From Phoronis australis (lineage: Eukaryota > Phoronida > Phoronidae), in contig NMRA01000052.1 in NCBI GenBank assembly GCA_002633005.1, forward strand, positions 1 through 64,000: DNA of 64,000 bases, written 5' to 3'. The notes beneath the pieces were generated by a model. The model had not been told where the DNA came from, did not search any database, and saw only the letters and a list, made by a program, of their open reading frames with translations. The position numbers and the translations under genes were made by a program. Positions 1 to 19,328 of the stretch are shown here, piece after piece; positions within the stretch are counted from its first letter, which is position 1; the number at the start of each line of letters is the position of its first letter.

Positions 1-192
1 CATTTGGTCAAAAATGACTCATTCCACATCAAGAAATTGCCTCATTTTGCCCCCCAGAACACTTCCCTTGTATCTCCTAAACCACGAAACTTTGTGGTGT
101 CATACTTCACCCAATTTCTCTCATCCCTAATGTGATTTATCAGACTAAACACGGATCTGAATGGCTGACCCCCCACCTTGCCGCTTGTTGGC

Positions 193-226
193 TGTACAGT
201 GGTGTGGATCCGTGGACTGATACTTA
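193..226 (+). repeat. 34-bp direct repeat, copy A
   Basis: The segment ending GGATCCGTGGACTGATACTTA recurs at 1012-1047 with one substitution and two extra bases. The two copies flank the TatD exon and its downstream sequence. Confidence 0.75.
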
Positions 227-234
227 CATGTAAG

Positions 235-465
235 TTCCACCGTGAGTTCCCGAGCTGCTACTTCGTGTTCTCTGGTAGTTGTATCACATTTACTCGCTGG
301 CAAGTCCAAGCGTTACGGGAGGTGCCCGAAGAACGTCTTCTGTTGGAGACTGATTCGCCTCACCTGTCCTTGCGCGAGCGACCTTACTATCCACAGTTTT
401 TTGGAGTAGTTGCTGAAGTAGTTGCCAAACATCGTGACGTTCCGGTGGCTAGGATCCTCCAGTAG
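235..465 (+). CDS. TatD-family DNase, C-terminal exon (gene enters from left edge)
   Basis: This is the last coding exon of a TatD-type metal-dependent hydrolase, a TIM-barrel family with 3'-5' exonuclease or AP-endonuclease activity. Visible landmarks are FPSCYFVFSG, the helix QALREVPEERLL and the family motif LLLETDSPHL, whose Asp is a metal-site residue. VVAEVVAKHRDVPVARIL follows. The earlier barrel strands lie left of the window. The family normally ends in a helix with a T-x-x-N-A pattern. Here a TAG at 463-465 stops the frame just before it, yet the same frame continues with TTWNAQRHYRL and a second TAG at 499-501. Either the locus is a pseudogene, the protein is 12 residues short, or there is a base error. 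The acceptor at about 234 is a guess with a poor pyrimidine tract. The family is secure; the start is not. Confidence 0.7.
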   Translation, partial: FHREFPSCYFVFSGSCITFTRWQVQALREVPEERLLLETDSPHLSLRERPYYPQFFGVVAEVVAKHRDVPVARILQ

Positions 466-539
466 ACCACTTGGAACGCTCAGCGTCACTACAGACTTTA
501 GATCTGGGATTAGTAGCATAGTAGTGTATTTACATTAAA

Positions 540-1011
540 TTTATATTTCGTTTCAGTGAAAATTAGAAGACTGTTTCAGGGATGCTCGTTCGCAGGTAGG
601 TCTGATCAGCTTCTGCAATATGATCATTAAAAAAATGAAATTTTGAGAATCCTACTATGCTACCTTGTTGTTTATTGTTGTTCGTTATTACATGCATATG
701 CTTTGTGTTTGTTACTTTTTTCATATGGTAGTTTATTTTTCTAAATAGTATATTTTTCTAGCAAACTTTATAACAACTTTTTCTAGTCAACAGAGATATT
801 TCATTTTTTTGTATCTTGGACCATGTAAATTGTGACCACTATTTTTCAAACAGCCCCAGTCACGTACTTCTGTGAAGAATTTAGTTTTTTATTGTTAATC
901 CGGCCACTTGAAATTTAGTTCATAGTATTTTTCTAGGGTAATTCATTATCTGTTATTTCTTGTATGTTAGACGTTGTTCAATACTTCTTGTGTTTCTTCA
1001 TTTAAGGGGGG
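540..1011. other. AT-rich intergenic, nothing recognised
   Basis: T-rich sequence downstream of the TatD exon. It probably includes 3' UTR. No further coding or repeat signal was seen. Confidence 0.5.
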
Positions 1012-1047
1012 TGTACTGTGGTCGGTGGATCCGTGGACTGATACTTA
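1012..1047 (+). repeat. 36-bp direct repeat, copy B
   Basis: Near-identical partner of 193-226 in the same orientation, about 0.8 kb downstream and beyond the TatD exon. The cause is unknown: a tandem duplication remnant or a mobile-element end. Confidence 0.75.
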
Positions 1048-1109
1048 ATTAGACTAATTATCTACAGCATCAAAAAATGTCACCAACAATGCTGATGTAT
1101 GAAAGGGTA

Positions 1110-2110
1110 AAAAGCTACAATTTACACTATGCCAAAATCGAAAACATCTAGTTATTGACTACCACCAAGATTATGAACTTGCACGGGTTCGACATTTCTT
1201 CACCTTTTTTGCTTGCAATGGGGCAAAAAAGTGGAATTTTTTGTCATATTTCCCAGCAAAAATAAAAATGAGAAAATTTATTATTGGCTATATGGGCACT
1301 GCATCATAAAACAACAATAGTCAAAATTCCCAGTATTTGTAACTGAAGGAAATCAGTGTTTGAATAAATAGAAAAATGACAATTTTGATGATTATTTTTG
1401 TGTGTAATAAGTAAAGAAGTACCTTATACACAGTAAGACCGTCAATGTTTCTCATTGGCTAGTCTGGAAGGATAAGAGTTTAGTTTAAAGTCCCACCCAG
1501 CACTAATATGATCAAACCACTGAAGTCACCAACTTCAAACTTGAATAATTCAAGTATGAGATAGTGATGAATCATTGTAGCCGTTAATACAATCCTTGAA
1601 CTTCGTTTGGTTTATGGTATTGTCCAGTGTAATTGGTAACCTATATTCACTGTTTCAAAAAAAATACAAGAAAGGACTCCATTCTAAAACATGAACCAGA
1701 GATGGCGCTGCATGTGGCTTTGTCAGCATTGGTACCCAACAGGACTAGCATTTGTGCTTTTTCATTATAAAGGTAAATAGTGGTAACATGATTAGGGTTT
1801 GTTAACTGATCGTGTGGCTCATCATGATTTGTTATACAGGTAGTGTATGTTATAATGATGAGTAATTATTCATTTGGTCGCTGATGAGCACGATGAAAGC
1901 AAAATCACACGATGTTGTTACATGTAATTGATGTAGGTTTTTCCTATTTTTTCATGTGTACCCTTAAGTGGTATCCTGAACTTCTGTTTCATATACTGCT
2001 GTCGATTTAATGTGTTAATCATATGGATTAGCAATTAATAGTGCTCAATACGTAGGTGATATTCATGGCAGTCCTAATATAACCTCTGTGTAGAATGTTC
2101 TCCAGACTCG
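1110..2110 (+). repeat. ~1-kb dispersed repeat, copy 1
   Basis: Aligns almost end to end with 25190-26165 in the same orientation, at roughly 85-90 percent identity by eye. Shared blocks include GGGTTCGACATTTCTTCACC and AACAGGACTAGCATTTGTGC. No coding frame and no terminal repeats were seen, so the class is unknown. Confidence 0.75.
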
Positions 2111-2229
2111 GGCGTCATACCTGCTTGTATCCGTGGCAAAAATGTGCATGTATGATGACATTCAAATACAGTGCAGAATGCTGGATTTCACAGGTCCACA
2201 AGCTATAAAAATTTTGGGGGCCATATCAT

Positions 2230-4110
2230 TATCATTCCTTGTCATTTATTTCCACCCCAGCTCAGTAAAGAGATAGCTTTTAAATTCCAAGAGGTTGACG
2301 CTACTTTTGTTTGCCATCAACTCAAATCCATGGATGGCAATTCTGCTACTGGAATTGACGGCATAAGTACTAAAATCCTTAAAATACCTGCTATAACAAT
2401 CAGCCCATTACGTCAATCTATCATTGAAAACTTCAACTATACCACTTTTATTTTTAACAGCACAGCCCAGTCTTGCTTGATACGATCTCATTGAAGATTA
2501 GAGCAATTATCTAACAAAAGAGAGCTGGCCCTCCAACCATGAATGCCAGAATGGAGTTAATCAGTCGTGTAAGATATTGACTACATGGGTAAACTTCCCA
2601 ACTTGATGTTGGGCTATGGAATCGAACAAGCTGGGAGCAACGGGAAAACGCTGTAATGCGTCGTCAAATGGTGATCATGTTTAGTTTTTGAATCGCCAAA
2701 ATCGCCCAACTACTGCCGAAGTTACGATAATATATTCTTTCCGAACGTACCAATTCTCTCTGGGTTTGACTTGTGTTCACACGTGGTCTGTAATACATGT
2801 AAGTCTGGTAGATAAATGGCCTGCCTGTTCCCATACCAGACAAAAGACTGTGCTTGGAAGTTAACAAAGATGCTAGATGTTATCACATGCTCACAACCCT
2901 CTTGCAAAGTCACTGAACGGGAAAACGCCGTCGTGTTGACTGAGTCCAACTCTGGTGTCCAACCACTCCATTTAATATTAACGACTAACATTAGGGTCAC
3001 TGACCATATTTATAGAAATACAGATCAAGGTTTATTGACTGATGCTGTATTTATTGATCTACAGAAGGCATTTGACACCGTTGACCTGTTAAAGAAGCTT
3101 AAAGCCTATGGGGTCGTCGGTATCGAAGGCAAATGGTTTCAGGATTATCTTGGTGACAGAACTCATGATACCCATGTTGGCAAAGATATTTCTGATCTCA
3201 AATCTGTTAAAACAGGCGTTCCCGAGGGGTCAATATTGGGTTCCTTGCTATTTTGCATTTTTGTCAAAGCTCTTCCCTCAGTAATCCGAAATTCTAAGAT
3301 TGTTCTGTAGTATACAGATGACGCTACAATAGTGTCTGCAGGCAGTACCTCCTCTGAAAATCAGAGTAATCTCAGCTGTGATTTAGCAATCATTTCAGAT
3401 TGGCTCGTATCCAATAAATTATCTTTAAATTTGTCAAAAACTAAAACTCTTCAGTTGGGCACGTCACAAAGACTCAGAAACCAAACCCTGTCACTGAGTA
3501 TTGATGGAAGTCGAATTGAGAACGTGAGTTCCTTTGAATATGTGGGACTAGTATATGATCAACATCTTAAATTCTCTCACCACGTTGATTATATCTCGAA
3601 AAAGGTTTCTACGAAAATTGACATATTGAAACGCATCGGTAAATTTGTGAACAGAGTGACACTGAAACCCTTTTCAACCTCACCCAGATTATTGCCTCCC
3701 GGTCTGGTGCGTTGCATCAGACAAGGATATGAAAACCATCCAGGTTAACGAAAAAGGGCTGCCCGATTTATTCTGGGAACTGGTGTGATAGATATTAGCA
3801 TTAAAAACACTCATACGGAGAATGCAATAATAAAAATACACATATGACATAAATTCCTATCTTCTTGTTGTATGCACAAATGGTTTAAACGACTTGTCCC
3901 AGCATACTTAAGTGCTAAGTTTACGATGACTACTAATCGATACAATACTATGTTCTCATTGGCATCCAATTTCCTTCTTCCGAAACTCAAAAACGAAGCT
4001 GGAAAAAAATTCCTACAGCAAGCCCTATTTATGGAATACTCTCTCCTCTGATGCCAAATCTGCTACATCCGTGTTAACCTTTAGAAAAATTATAAGAAAT
4101 CAATTTAACT
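2230..4110 (+). mobile_element. Degenerate CR1/L2/Jockey-like non-LTR retrotransposon (ORF2 part)
   Basis: Broken pieces of a LINE reverse transcriptase lie in order on the plus strand. An early finger segment is at about 2310-2450 (SATGIDGISTKILK). A palm segment is at about 3000-3310 (AVFIDLQKAFDTVD, then TGVPEGSILGSLLF). The catalytic-box region follows an in-frame stop at 3308-3310 and reads YTDDATIVSA. The post-catalytic segment is at 3332-3700 (NKLSLNLSKTKTL, FEYVGLVYDQ). A C-terminal tail near 4030-4105 resembles the LWNTLS-S-FRK end of CR1-type ORF2 proteins. Several frame changes and stops separate them and 2500-2800 does not align, so the copy is dead. No endonuclease domain was seen; it is 5' truncated. 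The class is confident, the clade is not. Confidence 0.8.
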
Positions 4111-4187
4111 ACATATAGGTGTGTTCTGACTTGCAAACTTACATTCAGTATCCCCAGATCAGACTATTTTTTCATTCATATCTATTT

Positions 4188-4189
<2 letters not shown>

Positions 4190-4225
<36 letters not shown>

Positions 4226-4290
4226 NTTGTATGTGTATGTATGTATGTATGTATGTATGTATGTATTCATGTATGTGTGTATATGTGAAT
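4190..4290. repeat. (TG)n and (TATG)n microsatellites
   Basis: A TG dinucleotide run followed by TATG tetranucleotide repeats. A single N at 4226 interrupts it, probably an unresolved repeat length. Confidence 0.95.
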
Positions 4291-4305
4291 TTACATGTGC
4301 GTATG

Positions 4306-4320
4306 TAGAAGTAAGACATA

Positions 4321-4374
<54 letters not shown>

Positions 4375-4393
4375 GTGGTATGTCTTACTTCTA
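4306..4393. repeat. 18-bp perfect inverted repeat flanking (AT)n
   Basis: The arm at 4306-4323 is the exact reverse complement of 4376-4393 (TGGTATGTCTTACTTCTA). The arms enclose about 50 bp of almost pure AT repeat, a strong cruciform or hairpin candidate. Confidence 0.9.
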
Positions 4394-4683
4394 TTAACTA
4401 TTTGTTGTCTATTTTATATATTTATATTTAAGTTAATCAATATCATTGTTTTTCATTTTGTAATTCTGTTGGTTTGACTTACTGTCTTTCTATTATTTTC
4501 CATAAATATGTAATTGTTATTTATTTACCGTTTAAAATGGAGAATGATGGTATTTAGCATAATTGCATGAATAAAAGTGTTTGGATTACCTTATTCCAAA
4601 TGCGAACATCTCTACGAATCTAATGTTACTTTCCTGGTATTAAACGCCAGCAATTGTTCAAGCAAACGGATTGTTCTGAAACC

Positions 4684-4790
4684 TACTCGACTAACAACCC
4701 CCCTGACCCACAACGCCCTCGACCCACAACCTCCTCAACCCACGACCCTCGATCCCCTCGACCCACGACCCAGTCTACACAAGCTGGAGT
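4684..4790 (+). repeat. Minisatellite, left inverted block
   Basis: Tandem imperfect units of the type CCCTCGACCCACGACC. The same units occur in reverse orientation at 5453-5530. The lead-in sequence at about 4650-4683 (ATTGTTCTGAAACC) also matches the reverse complement of the right flank. Confidence 0.8.
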
Positions 4791-5452
4791 CGATCTAAAC
4801 GTAGATCAAGCCCTTACTTGTAGGACCAATGAGTTGGGCCGTGAGTTCGGCTGGCTTTTCCATGTTTTCTTGCCATTAAGGCAGTCGATTTGGCAAGTTT
4901 GAAATCTAAAAACAGAAAAAACAACGCGACCAAATCGAATCCAAGACCTACCCATCATTTACCAATATCGTTCCCGCCAGAGTGTAATCGTCTCGTCTGC
5001 TCTTAAGTGAATTGCAGATTCTGCTTTTTGGGGAGAGTGCAGGGAGACGACAAAACTGTTATTTTACCAGTAAATACAGTTTGAAAAAACAAACTGTTCA
5101 CTAAAAAATATTTCAACGTTATATGGAATATATTGTAGACGAGCATACAATATAAGGCAATTAGTAAAAATACGTAATTAAATTATGTACATTCACGTTA
5201 ACGAACCAGTACTACCTCCCTAAGTTTATTAGAACTGGGCTTTTGATAGCTGCTCGTGGAACTATTTCCGTCATAACGATAGCGCGCTCACAATGCGGTA
5301 TTCAAGACCACCGGCTTTCTCACGCCACTTTCTGTTTTTTAATCACCAGACTTCACCCAGAGTAGACGCGCTTGTAGGAATGTCTTATGGGAAAATCATC
5401 CAGCGACGTAATAAGATTATGAAATAAGTAAAAAGCTTACAAAAACCTCTAT
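4791..5452. other. Between the inverted minisatellites; nothing recognised
   Basis: No coding similarity or known repeat was seen. It may be the body of a non-autonomous element. Confidence 0.4.
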
Positions 5453-5530
5453 TGCCACAGGTCGTGGGTCGAGGGGGTTGTGGGTCGTGGGTCGAGGGGG
5501 TTGTGAGTCGTGGGTCGAGGTGGTTTCAAA
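5453..5530 (-). repeat. Minisatellite, right inverted block
   Basis: Reverse-oriented copies of the unit seen at 4684-4790, flanked by a matching lead-in. Together they look like subterminal inverted tandem repeats of an element of about 0.9 kb. Confidence 0.8.
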
Positions 5531-5601
5531 CAATCCCAAGCAAACACGTAGCCAATTACCAAATAAATAAAAACTGAAAGGTACATGTATGTATCGTGAC
5601 A

Positions 5602-5607
5602 TTTATT
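5602..5607 (-). terminator. Candidate poly(A) signal of the FReD gene
   Basis: AATAAA on the minus strand, 44 nt after the stop codon. Short 3' UTR; not proven. Confidence 0.5.
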
Positions 5608-5650
5608 TTCGCATTCGCGTCAGTTACCTCTACATGTCACCAGAATTCTC

Positions 5651-13620
<7,970 letters not shown>

Positions 13621-13671
13621 TCTGTTGTCTACAGTGTTCAACAAATGTAGCAAAATGAGAATCTGAGACAG

Positions 13672-13680
13672 CTTATATAC
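13672..13680 (-). promoter_or_regulatory. TATA box of the FReD gene
   Basis: GTATATAAG on the minus strand, about 55 nt upstream of the ATG at 13620. Transcription would start near 13645 with a very short 5' UTR. Confidence 0.6.
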
Positions 13681-13720
13681 TCCTGCAGCTTGGGCAGACA
13701 TTGAACCTAACGCTTATCCT

Positions 13721-16700
13721 GCTGTACATCTGGTCAGACTACTTAACCAGGTCACCATTACGGCTGTATGTGCTGGGCTGTTTAATGAAGGTCGCGTACC
13801 CGGTAGTTTTTCGACCTGCCATTTTTAAGTAGGAAAGTGGTCAAAATGAATGTTGTTCAGTATCTAATAGAGATTTTAATTATATCTGGTATTACAGTTT
13901 TGACAAACGATAACATGGCAACAAACATTCAAAAATCATCATGTGCAGTTTCTACAGGTAATTCTTGAGTTTCATGGTTCAATAATAAGAATTTGTTTGC
14001 TGCGATATCACAAAATAAACAAGAAATTGTGAACATTATTTACAAATAAGAATTTAGATTAAGAACTCTTGCTCACAATGCACCAAAAACTCAAGTTCTT
14101 ACGCAATTCGTCTTTATATCTGTTATAATCTAAATGATCATTGTTCCTAGTCGTGAACTCTTCATCGGTGAAAAAGTCACAAAAATATCAAGTTCGGTGT
14201 TAGTTTCTTTTTGTTTGAAAGGCTTAGTATTGTGTGTGAAGGGCGTGAACCATGCACATCGTATACGCCCGCCCCCCCCCCCAGCTCCAATGTAAGCGCC
14301 TGTCACTTCATCCAAAGGAGCTCCAAAATCAGATTCATTGGAATCCGTGTTACAATTAATTTTCTAGTCGCTTTAACTTAACTTTCAAGTGCTAAAATGT
14401 CACTGTCAGAATCCATTTAAGACTCATCTAAAAATTGAACCTGAGTCGTCCTACTGTTTCTGGTTACAGTCGTTGTAAACTCTGTCAGCACACTTCCAAT
14501 AATTCACTAATAAACCTCAAAACTGTTACAGTAACGCAGAACTACAGTCGGGTAAATCATCAAAATCAAGATGGAAGTGTCAACGAGGTTTTTCAAAATA
14601 CTTAAATGAAAATCACAACTCGCCTAGGCTCTATCAAACAGTACAAATAAACAAACATAATACTTGACCATGAAATAGTCACAAAGTTTAGTGAAAAATG
14701 CTTTGTTGAAACAAACAGTGCCCATAAATTTCAGATATGTGTTTTAAAGATAACTTGTTTAAAAAAATTCAATGCATCACTTTTGGTAGCTTAGTAAATT
14801 ATGTCCTTGTAATAAAGGTAAAAGTGCAGTTAACATTATGTATAATTTGTACAACAATTATTGTAAAGGTTTTCCAATGACCACTTTCATTTAAAAAAGA
14901 ATGTAGTATTGGGGAAATAGGTCAGAAACACAAACAATCTAATCAAGTGAAAAGAATAAAACATCTTTCATTAGAATTCTACAACATTAAGCAACCACAA
15001 TCTTTTTACTTAATAAATGCTGCAGACATTTTATGTCTCACATATTTTAATATACTTAAAAGTCACTCGCACACTGACCTGGCAATATTATATTTTCAGA
15101 CTTTCGAAATTTATTTGCAGTTGATGCAAAAGGTATCAACTGTTACAACAATTGTGGTGGAACAAAAATATCCACTTATAATTTATCAGTGGTCTTCTAC
15201 ACGAGAGAACTTGTAATATTAAAGTTGTAACCACTCACAAAACGACTCATGAATGAGAAGTAGTCCTTTCAAAAATATTCAAAGGACTACCTTAACCCGC
15301 TTAATCAGCAATTATTTGAAAGTCCTAATGGTCGATTGGATGTCACCTGTATTACAAGCTGGCAGGAAGATTAACGTTTCGTCCATGCTATTGTCTCTCA
15401 CTTGTTCTTGTTCCCTAATATCCATTCCGTGTTTTTTAACTTTCTCTTCTGTCTTTAAACCGGCCATGGGAAACATAGCTTCATTTTTGTGTGGCCCTTT
15501 GTTTGTCACGGTAACTTTAATTCGCTGTTCCTCTGAGTGTACCTCCGCCCTAGCTAAGGTCATTGAAAACTACTTCTAGTAAAACAAAACTAAACGATAA
15601 TGGTAGAAATACGATGATTAAAAATAAGGAGACATAGTTTACCGAAAACTAAGTATCGTGTTTTCCCACCTATTCCTGTTGAATACGTGATCAAACATAA
15701 AACCCTCATATATATACTGACATATTCAATGTCATCACAATAATCTTTGGGGTTTAGAATAATTTAAAGAACCAAAAAACAGCAACTTGAGAAAGAAGCA
15801 CCTGCTAAACAAGTTCTAACCAAATTCTTGAATTCGCTATTATCTTCTGTTGCCATGAACAGATGTGACGTACAACTACATTGACTTATGGAGCCATCAT
15901 TTTGATACCAATTCATGGCAACGAAAGTTTCCCTTAAATGCGTGATTGTTGCATACAATTATGTTTACCCGTCATGCAGTATTGCTGACACGGTAATGGA
16001 CCTAATGGCTTCGTCTATATTTTGGCCCTGTGATTAAGTGGGCTGTGAAGTATTTCACAGGCCTTTCCCCAACTCAGTATCGGCTTTTTAATTTTGTATT
16101 TTACATATCATGTAATAAAAGCACCGCTACGCTATAAATGACGTCGTCGGTACACCTAAACACATTGTGAAATGTCCATTACAAAATTCAACAAAAGTTT
16201 ACAGCAAATTTTCTTTAAGCGTTTTGTTGAATTATTCTTGTTGTCAACAACATTTTGCATTTTTTAGCATTTACAGTGGTGTAGTAATCTTCAGAAAAAA
16301 ACAACAGAAAACTGATTTTTGAGCAATTATTTTTGTATAACATAGATAATCTCACATGGTGCATATTCCGTGAATAGAGGTACTGAAACATTATTGCTCT
16401 TTCCGGTGCCCCCTATGGGAAGTCTTTGGACATTGGAGTATTGGATGCATATTGGGGAGCTGTCAGTGATGGGCACCCTTAATGTTCCCCGGTGAATGTG
16501 AAATAGACCGATTACTATTCAGAAATTGCTGGGGCCATTGCCGTCAGAATAGTTGGGATTTTCTTACAGCAATCAGCGGTTTACTCAGGCCTCAGGGTAA
16601 TTTGTTCTTTCAAAGTCGTAGTGGTAATATTGTACATATACCCAGCATCTCGTTTGTCAAATCCCACAGTTGCTTCTTTTGTTCACCTCCTGATTATCCA

Positions 16701-17150
16701 AAAATGACTTGACAGATAAGGGATGTGCCGACAAAATTCGCTTTTCAGACAGATTCGACTATCGCAGCTTTCTTCATTGGCCATATTGGTTTTCAACAAG
16801 ACTCCTTCCTGTTTGGTTAATTGTTGGATTTGCTGACATAAGTCAATTTTAGAATGAATTTGACTTCTTTAGCATCAATAACCAATGATTGGGTTTTGAA
16901 CAAAGTCTTTCTTGTTTATTGATTTCTATCACATCGGCTCGATAGATTTTGGTGTAATTTGATGTGAGGGGTCAAATGCGACTGCCGTAACATCCCTTCT
17001 AAACGCTACTGTTGATAAACATGCAGTCAGAATGTCATTAAATTGTTATCTCCGTGGGTTGTTTTAAATTCACATTCAGTGCACAAGGAAGGTATTGATT
17101 TTGTTTTTAATGTGGCATGTCATAGTTGTTAAATTTGTTTTCAATTCCAG
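13721..17150. other. Unassigned region upstream of the FReD gene
   Basis: AT-rich. A poly-C run lies at about 14269-14281. A minus-strand open frame at 15563-15312 (83 aa, rich in charged residues) reads like coding sequence but matches no family I know. No RNA gene was recognised. Confidence 0.35.
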
Positions 17151-17734
17151 TTTTCTGCTGTTAGCTGTCCTCAGATGTTCGAAAAACGTTATCAAGGGGT
17201 CCTAGGTGGAGTAATGTTGGACTTTGTGAATGTAAGTAGCATTGTAATGTAAATAGTAGGTCGTAAAATCACGCCAAGGTGACAAGGTGATTCTTTAAAG
17301 TATTTTTGGGGGATTTTTGACTCAAATACTGGGAATGTCAAGAAGAGCCCGTTAGAGGCTCTTTCGAAATCGTCGATTTGACCTCATGCCCAACTGCCCT
17401 GTAATTCAGACATTGGCTTTCAATAAAATATTTGGCAAAAGAAAGGCTTCACTTTTTTGACAGCTTGTCTACTGTAACAGAATCTTCTGCTGTCAAGCGT
17501 TCAACTTGAAATATTTTAACGGTCCTTTTAAAGATGATAATTTGATAGAACATTGAAATCTTGTCCACATTTTACACACGCAAAGCTTTCCAGAAAGTGA
17601 CCCTTGAGCCCTATTACGTGATATAATGTTTCAATCTATACCCCAAAGGCAATTTCTCATCGCAGGATTCTCAGTCTCTTTGTTGCCTCCATTCGCCATT
17701 ACAAACAACATGAGAGGAGCAGGAAGCTGGCCAG

Positions 17735-17865
17735 TGTAGCTATATGCCAGGGAGGTTAGGCTCAAGGAAATAAGGTGCAGTTATGTGCCCTGAGAGGCTA
17801 GGCTCAAGGAAATAAGGTGCAGTTATGTTCCCTGAAAGGCTTGGCTCAAGGAAATAACCTCAATG
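17735..17865. repeat. ~60-bp tandem repeat, about 2.3 copies
   Basis: Repeated GGCTCAAGGAAATAAGGTGC blocks separated by diverged CCCTGARAGGCT segments. Confidence 0.75.
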
Positions 17866-18102
17866 TAATTTCTTAAGAGGAAGATGTGTAGTCATTATTA
17901 TATTGATAGCGTTTGACTCTGAAGACCTGTTGCTATTAGATTTTAAGTATCTGGCCTACCATTCATCCCACTTCCACCGTTGTTTGACGTCAGCAGTTGT
18001 TTATTTTCTAAATTTCCTCTTGTGATTTAAGTTTTCAGTCAAATATTGAACAAATGACGGAACACTAGCTTGGTTTAATGTCTCTTTTTGTTTCTCATTT
18101 AG

Positions 18103-18285
18103 CACACGTGGTCCTACTGCCACTGGATCGTTACACCATTGAAAATTGCCTCTACCACCTCGCATTCAAAATGGAGCAACTACTCAGCAAGAATAAAGTG
18201 CCGGTGAAAATGATTGTCAGACAACTTTCCAAGAGACAAAAGAATGGTGCCCATGATAAAGTTAATTGGCGGTATAATAGTCCAG
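18103..18285 (+). CDS. Possible orphan exon of unknown gene
   Basis: An open stretch of 61 codons bounded by a plausible acceptor (CTCATTTAG) and donor (CCAG|GTAAAA). It contains LPLDRYTIENCLYHLAFKM and VPVKMIVRQLSKRQKNG. I recognise no family. An upstream exon-like block at 17151-17231 (MFEKRYQGVLGGVMLDFVN, donor GTAAGT) is open only in a phase that does not join this one, so they are not directly consecutive. It may be a real exon, a pseudogene piece or chance. Confidence 0.25.
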
Positions 18286-19122
18286 GTAAAAACCATCGAG
18301 ATCATAATGTAATATTATTCAAGTACAAATCACTTCTCATCTTAGCAAGGATCAAGTTGAGGCCTACGGGTTCATAGCTGCTTTAAATTTTCGACACATA
18401 TTAAAGTACGTGTCTGACATTTATCTTAAAAGTCGACGGCTTTGTCACAACGAAAGGGTGCTCTCGTTGATTTCCTAAATTACGAAATGCATCAAAAATG
18501 ACCGAAATTTTTACTAGTTCCATAACCGAACACTAGATAGAGTACTAGTTGCTACACATTCCAGCAATGCTTTCTGCGCATGGAAAGAATAAACCACACT
18601 GTATACAATTTTATCAGCCTAACAATTAATACCAGTAGTTTTTTCTGTTAACGGATCAGCCACATGATATGCAAACAGCGTTTTGTCTTATTGCTGATTT
18701 GTCTTGTATTGCATGTAGTCCTTACAGTGGTCCTGTTGCCCAGAAGTCTGCTTGTGGGATAAACATTATGGCTCAGTTGTCTTTCTCAGTGGCCAGCAGT
18801 AAATGTTATTTTTTCAGACTGTCTGACCTCAGGACCAGACGACCTTGGGCATTTAATGTAATACTCTTGTAAAAATAGTCCTCATTGGGATTGCCGATCT
18901 GCGGAAATTACTCTTCCAAATCTACTAAATTGGAAAAGAATTTATGGTCATGGAGACGGTGGTCGTAGTAACGGTACGGCACTGATGTCCAGGTCAGCCA
19001 ACTGTTGGGGGCATTCTAAGTCCAGGATTATGGAATGTGTATAGTATGACAGACAAATGGAATTTTATTTTGTCAAATATCTCAACAAAGTAAATTTTAA
19101 GCAAATTTAACGAGGCTTATAC
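18286..19122. other. Unassigned, left of the gypsy element
   Basis: No coding or repeat family recognised. Confidence 0.4.
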
Positions 19123-19279
19123 TGTTAGTGTTGATGATTCCCGATTCGATTCGAGTCCGTTCTTATAAGACACACAACAGCCATCTTTTAGGAGGTCACT
19201 TCATATCTATTTTTCAGACAGAGGAGAGTGTACATCAAACAACACGCCATCTAGCGGTCGTAATACATAATCTATTACA
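19123..19279 (-). repeat. Gypsy 3' LTR (157 bp)
   Basis: Matches 23346-23490 except for a 12-bp insertion near 19204 and one or two substitutions. Confidence 0.95.
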
Positions 19280-19290
19280 CCCTTCCCCTC
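19280..19290 (-). promoter_or_regulatory. Gypsy polypurine tract
   Basis: GAGGGGAAGGG on the minus strand directly before the 3' LTR, the usual site for plus-strand DNA priming. Confidence 0.8.
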
Positions 19291-19328
19291 AAGCTTGGAA
19301 AACTTAACTACAGGAACAACAAACAGTT

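Noticed and set aside
1879-1905. CTGATGAG...GAAA words in both copies of the 1-kb repeat, resembling a hammerhead ribozyme core
   Set aside because: The segment between CTGATGAG and GAAA cannot form a proper stem II, and no partner strands for the other stems are visible.
4119-4477. Open frames over the TG/AT repeats
   Set aside because: They encode only Cys-Val or Tyr-Ile repeats from microsatellites.
13621-13701. Upstream in-frame Met (MSAQAAG...) as FReD start
   Set aside because: It would lie upstream of the TATA box at 13672-13680; the later Met directly precedes a good signal peptide.
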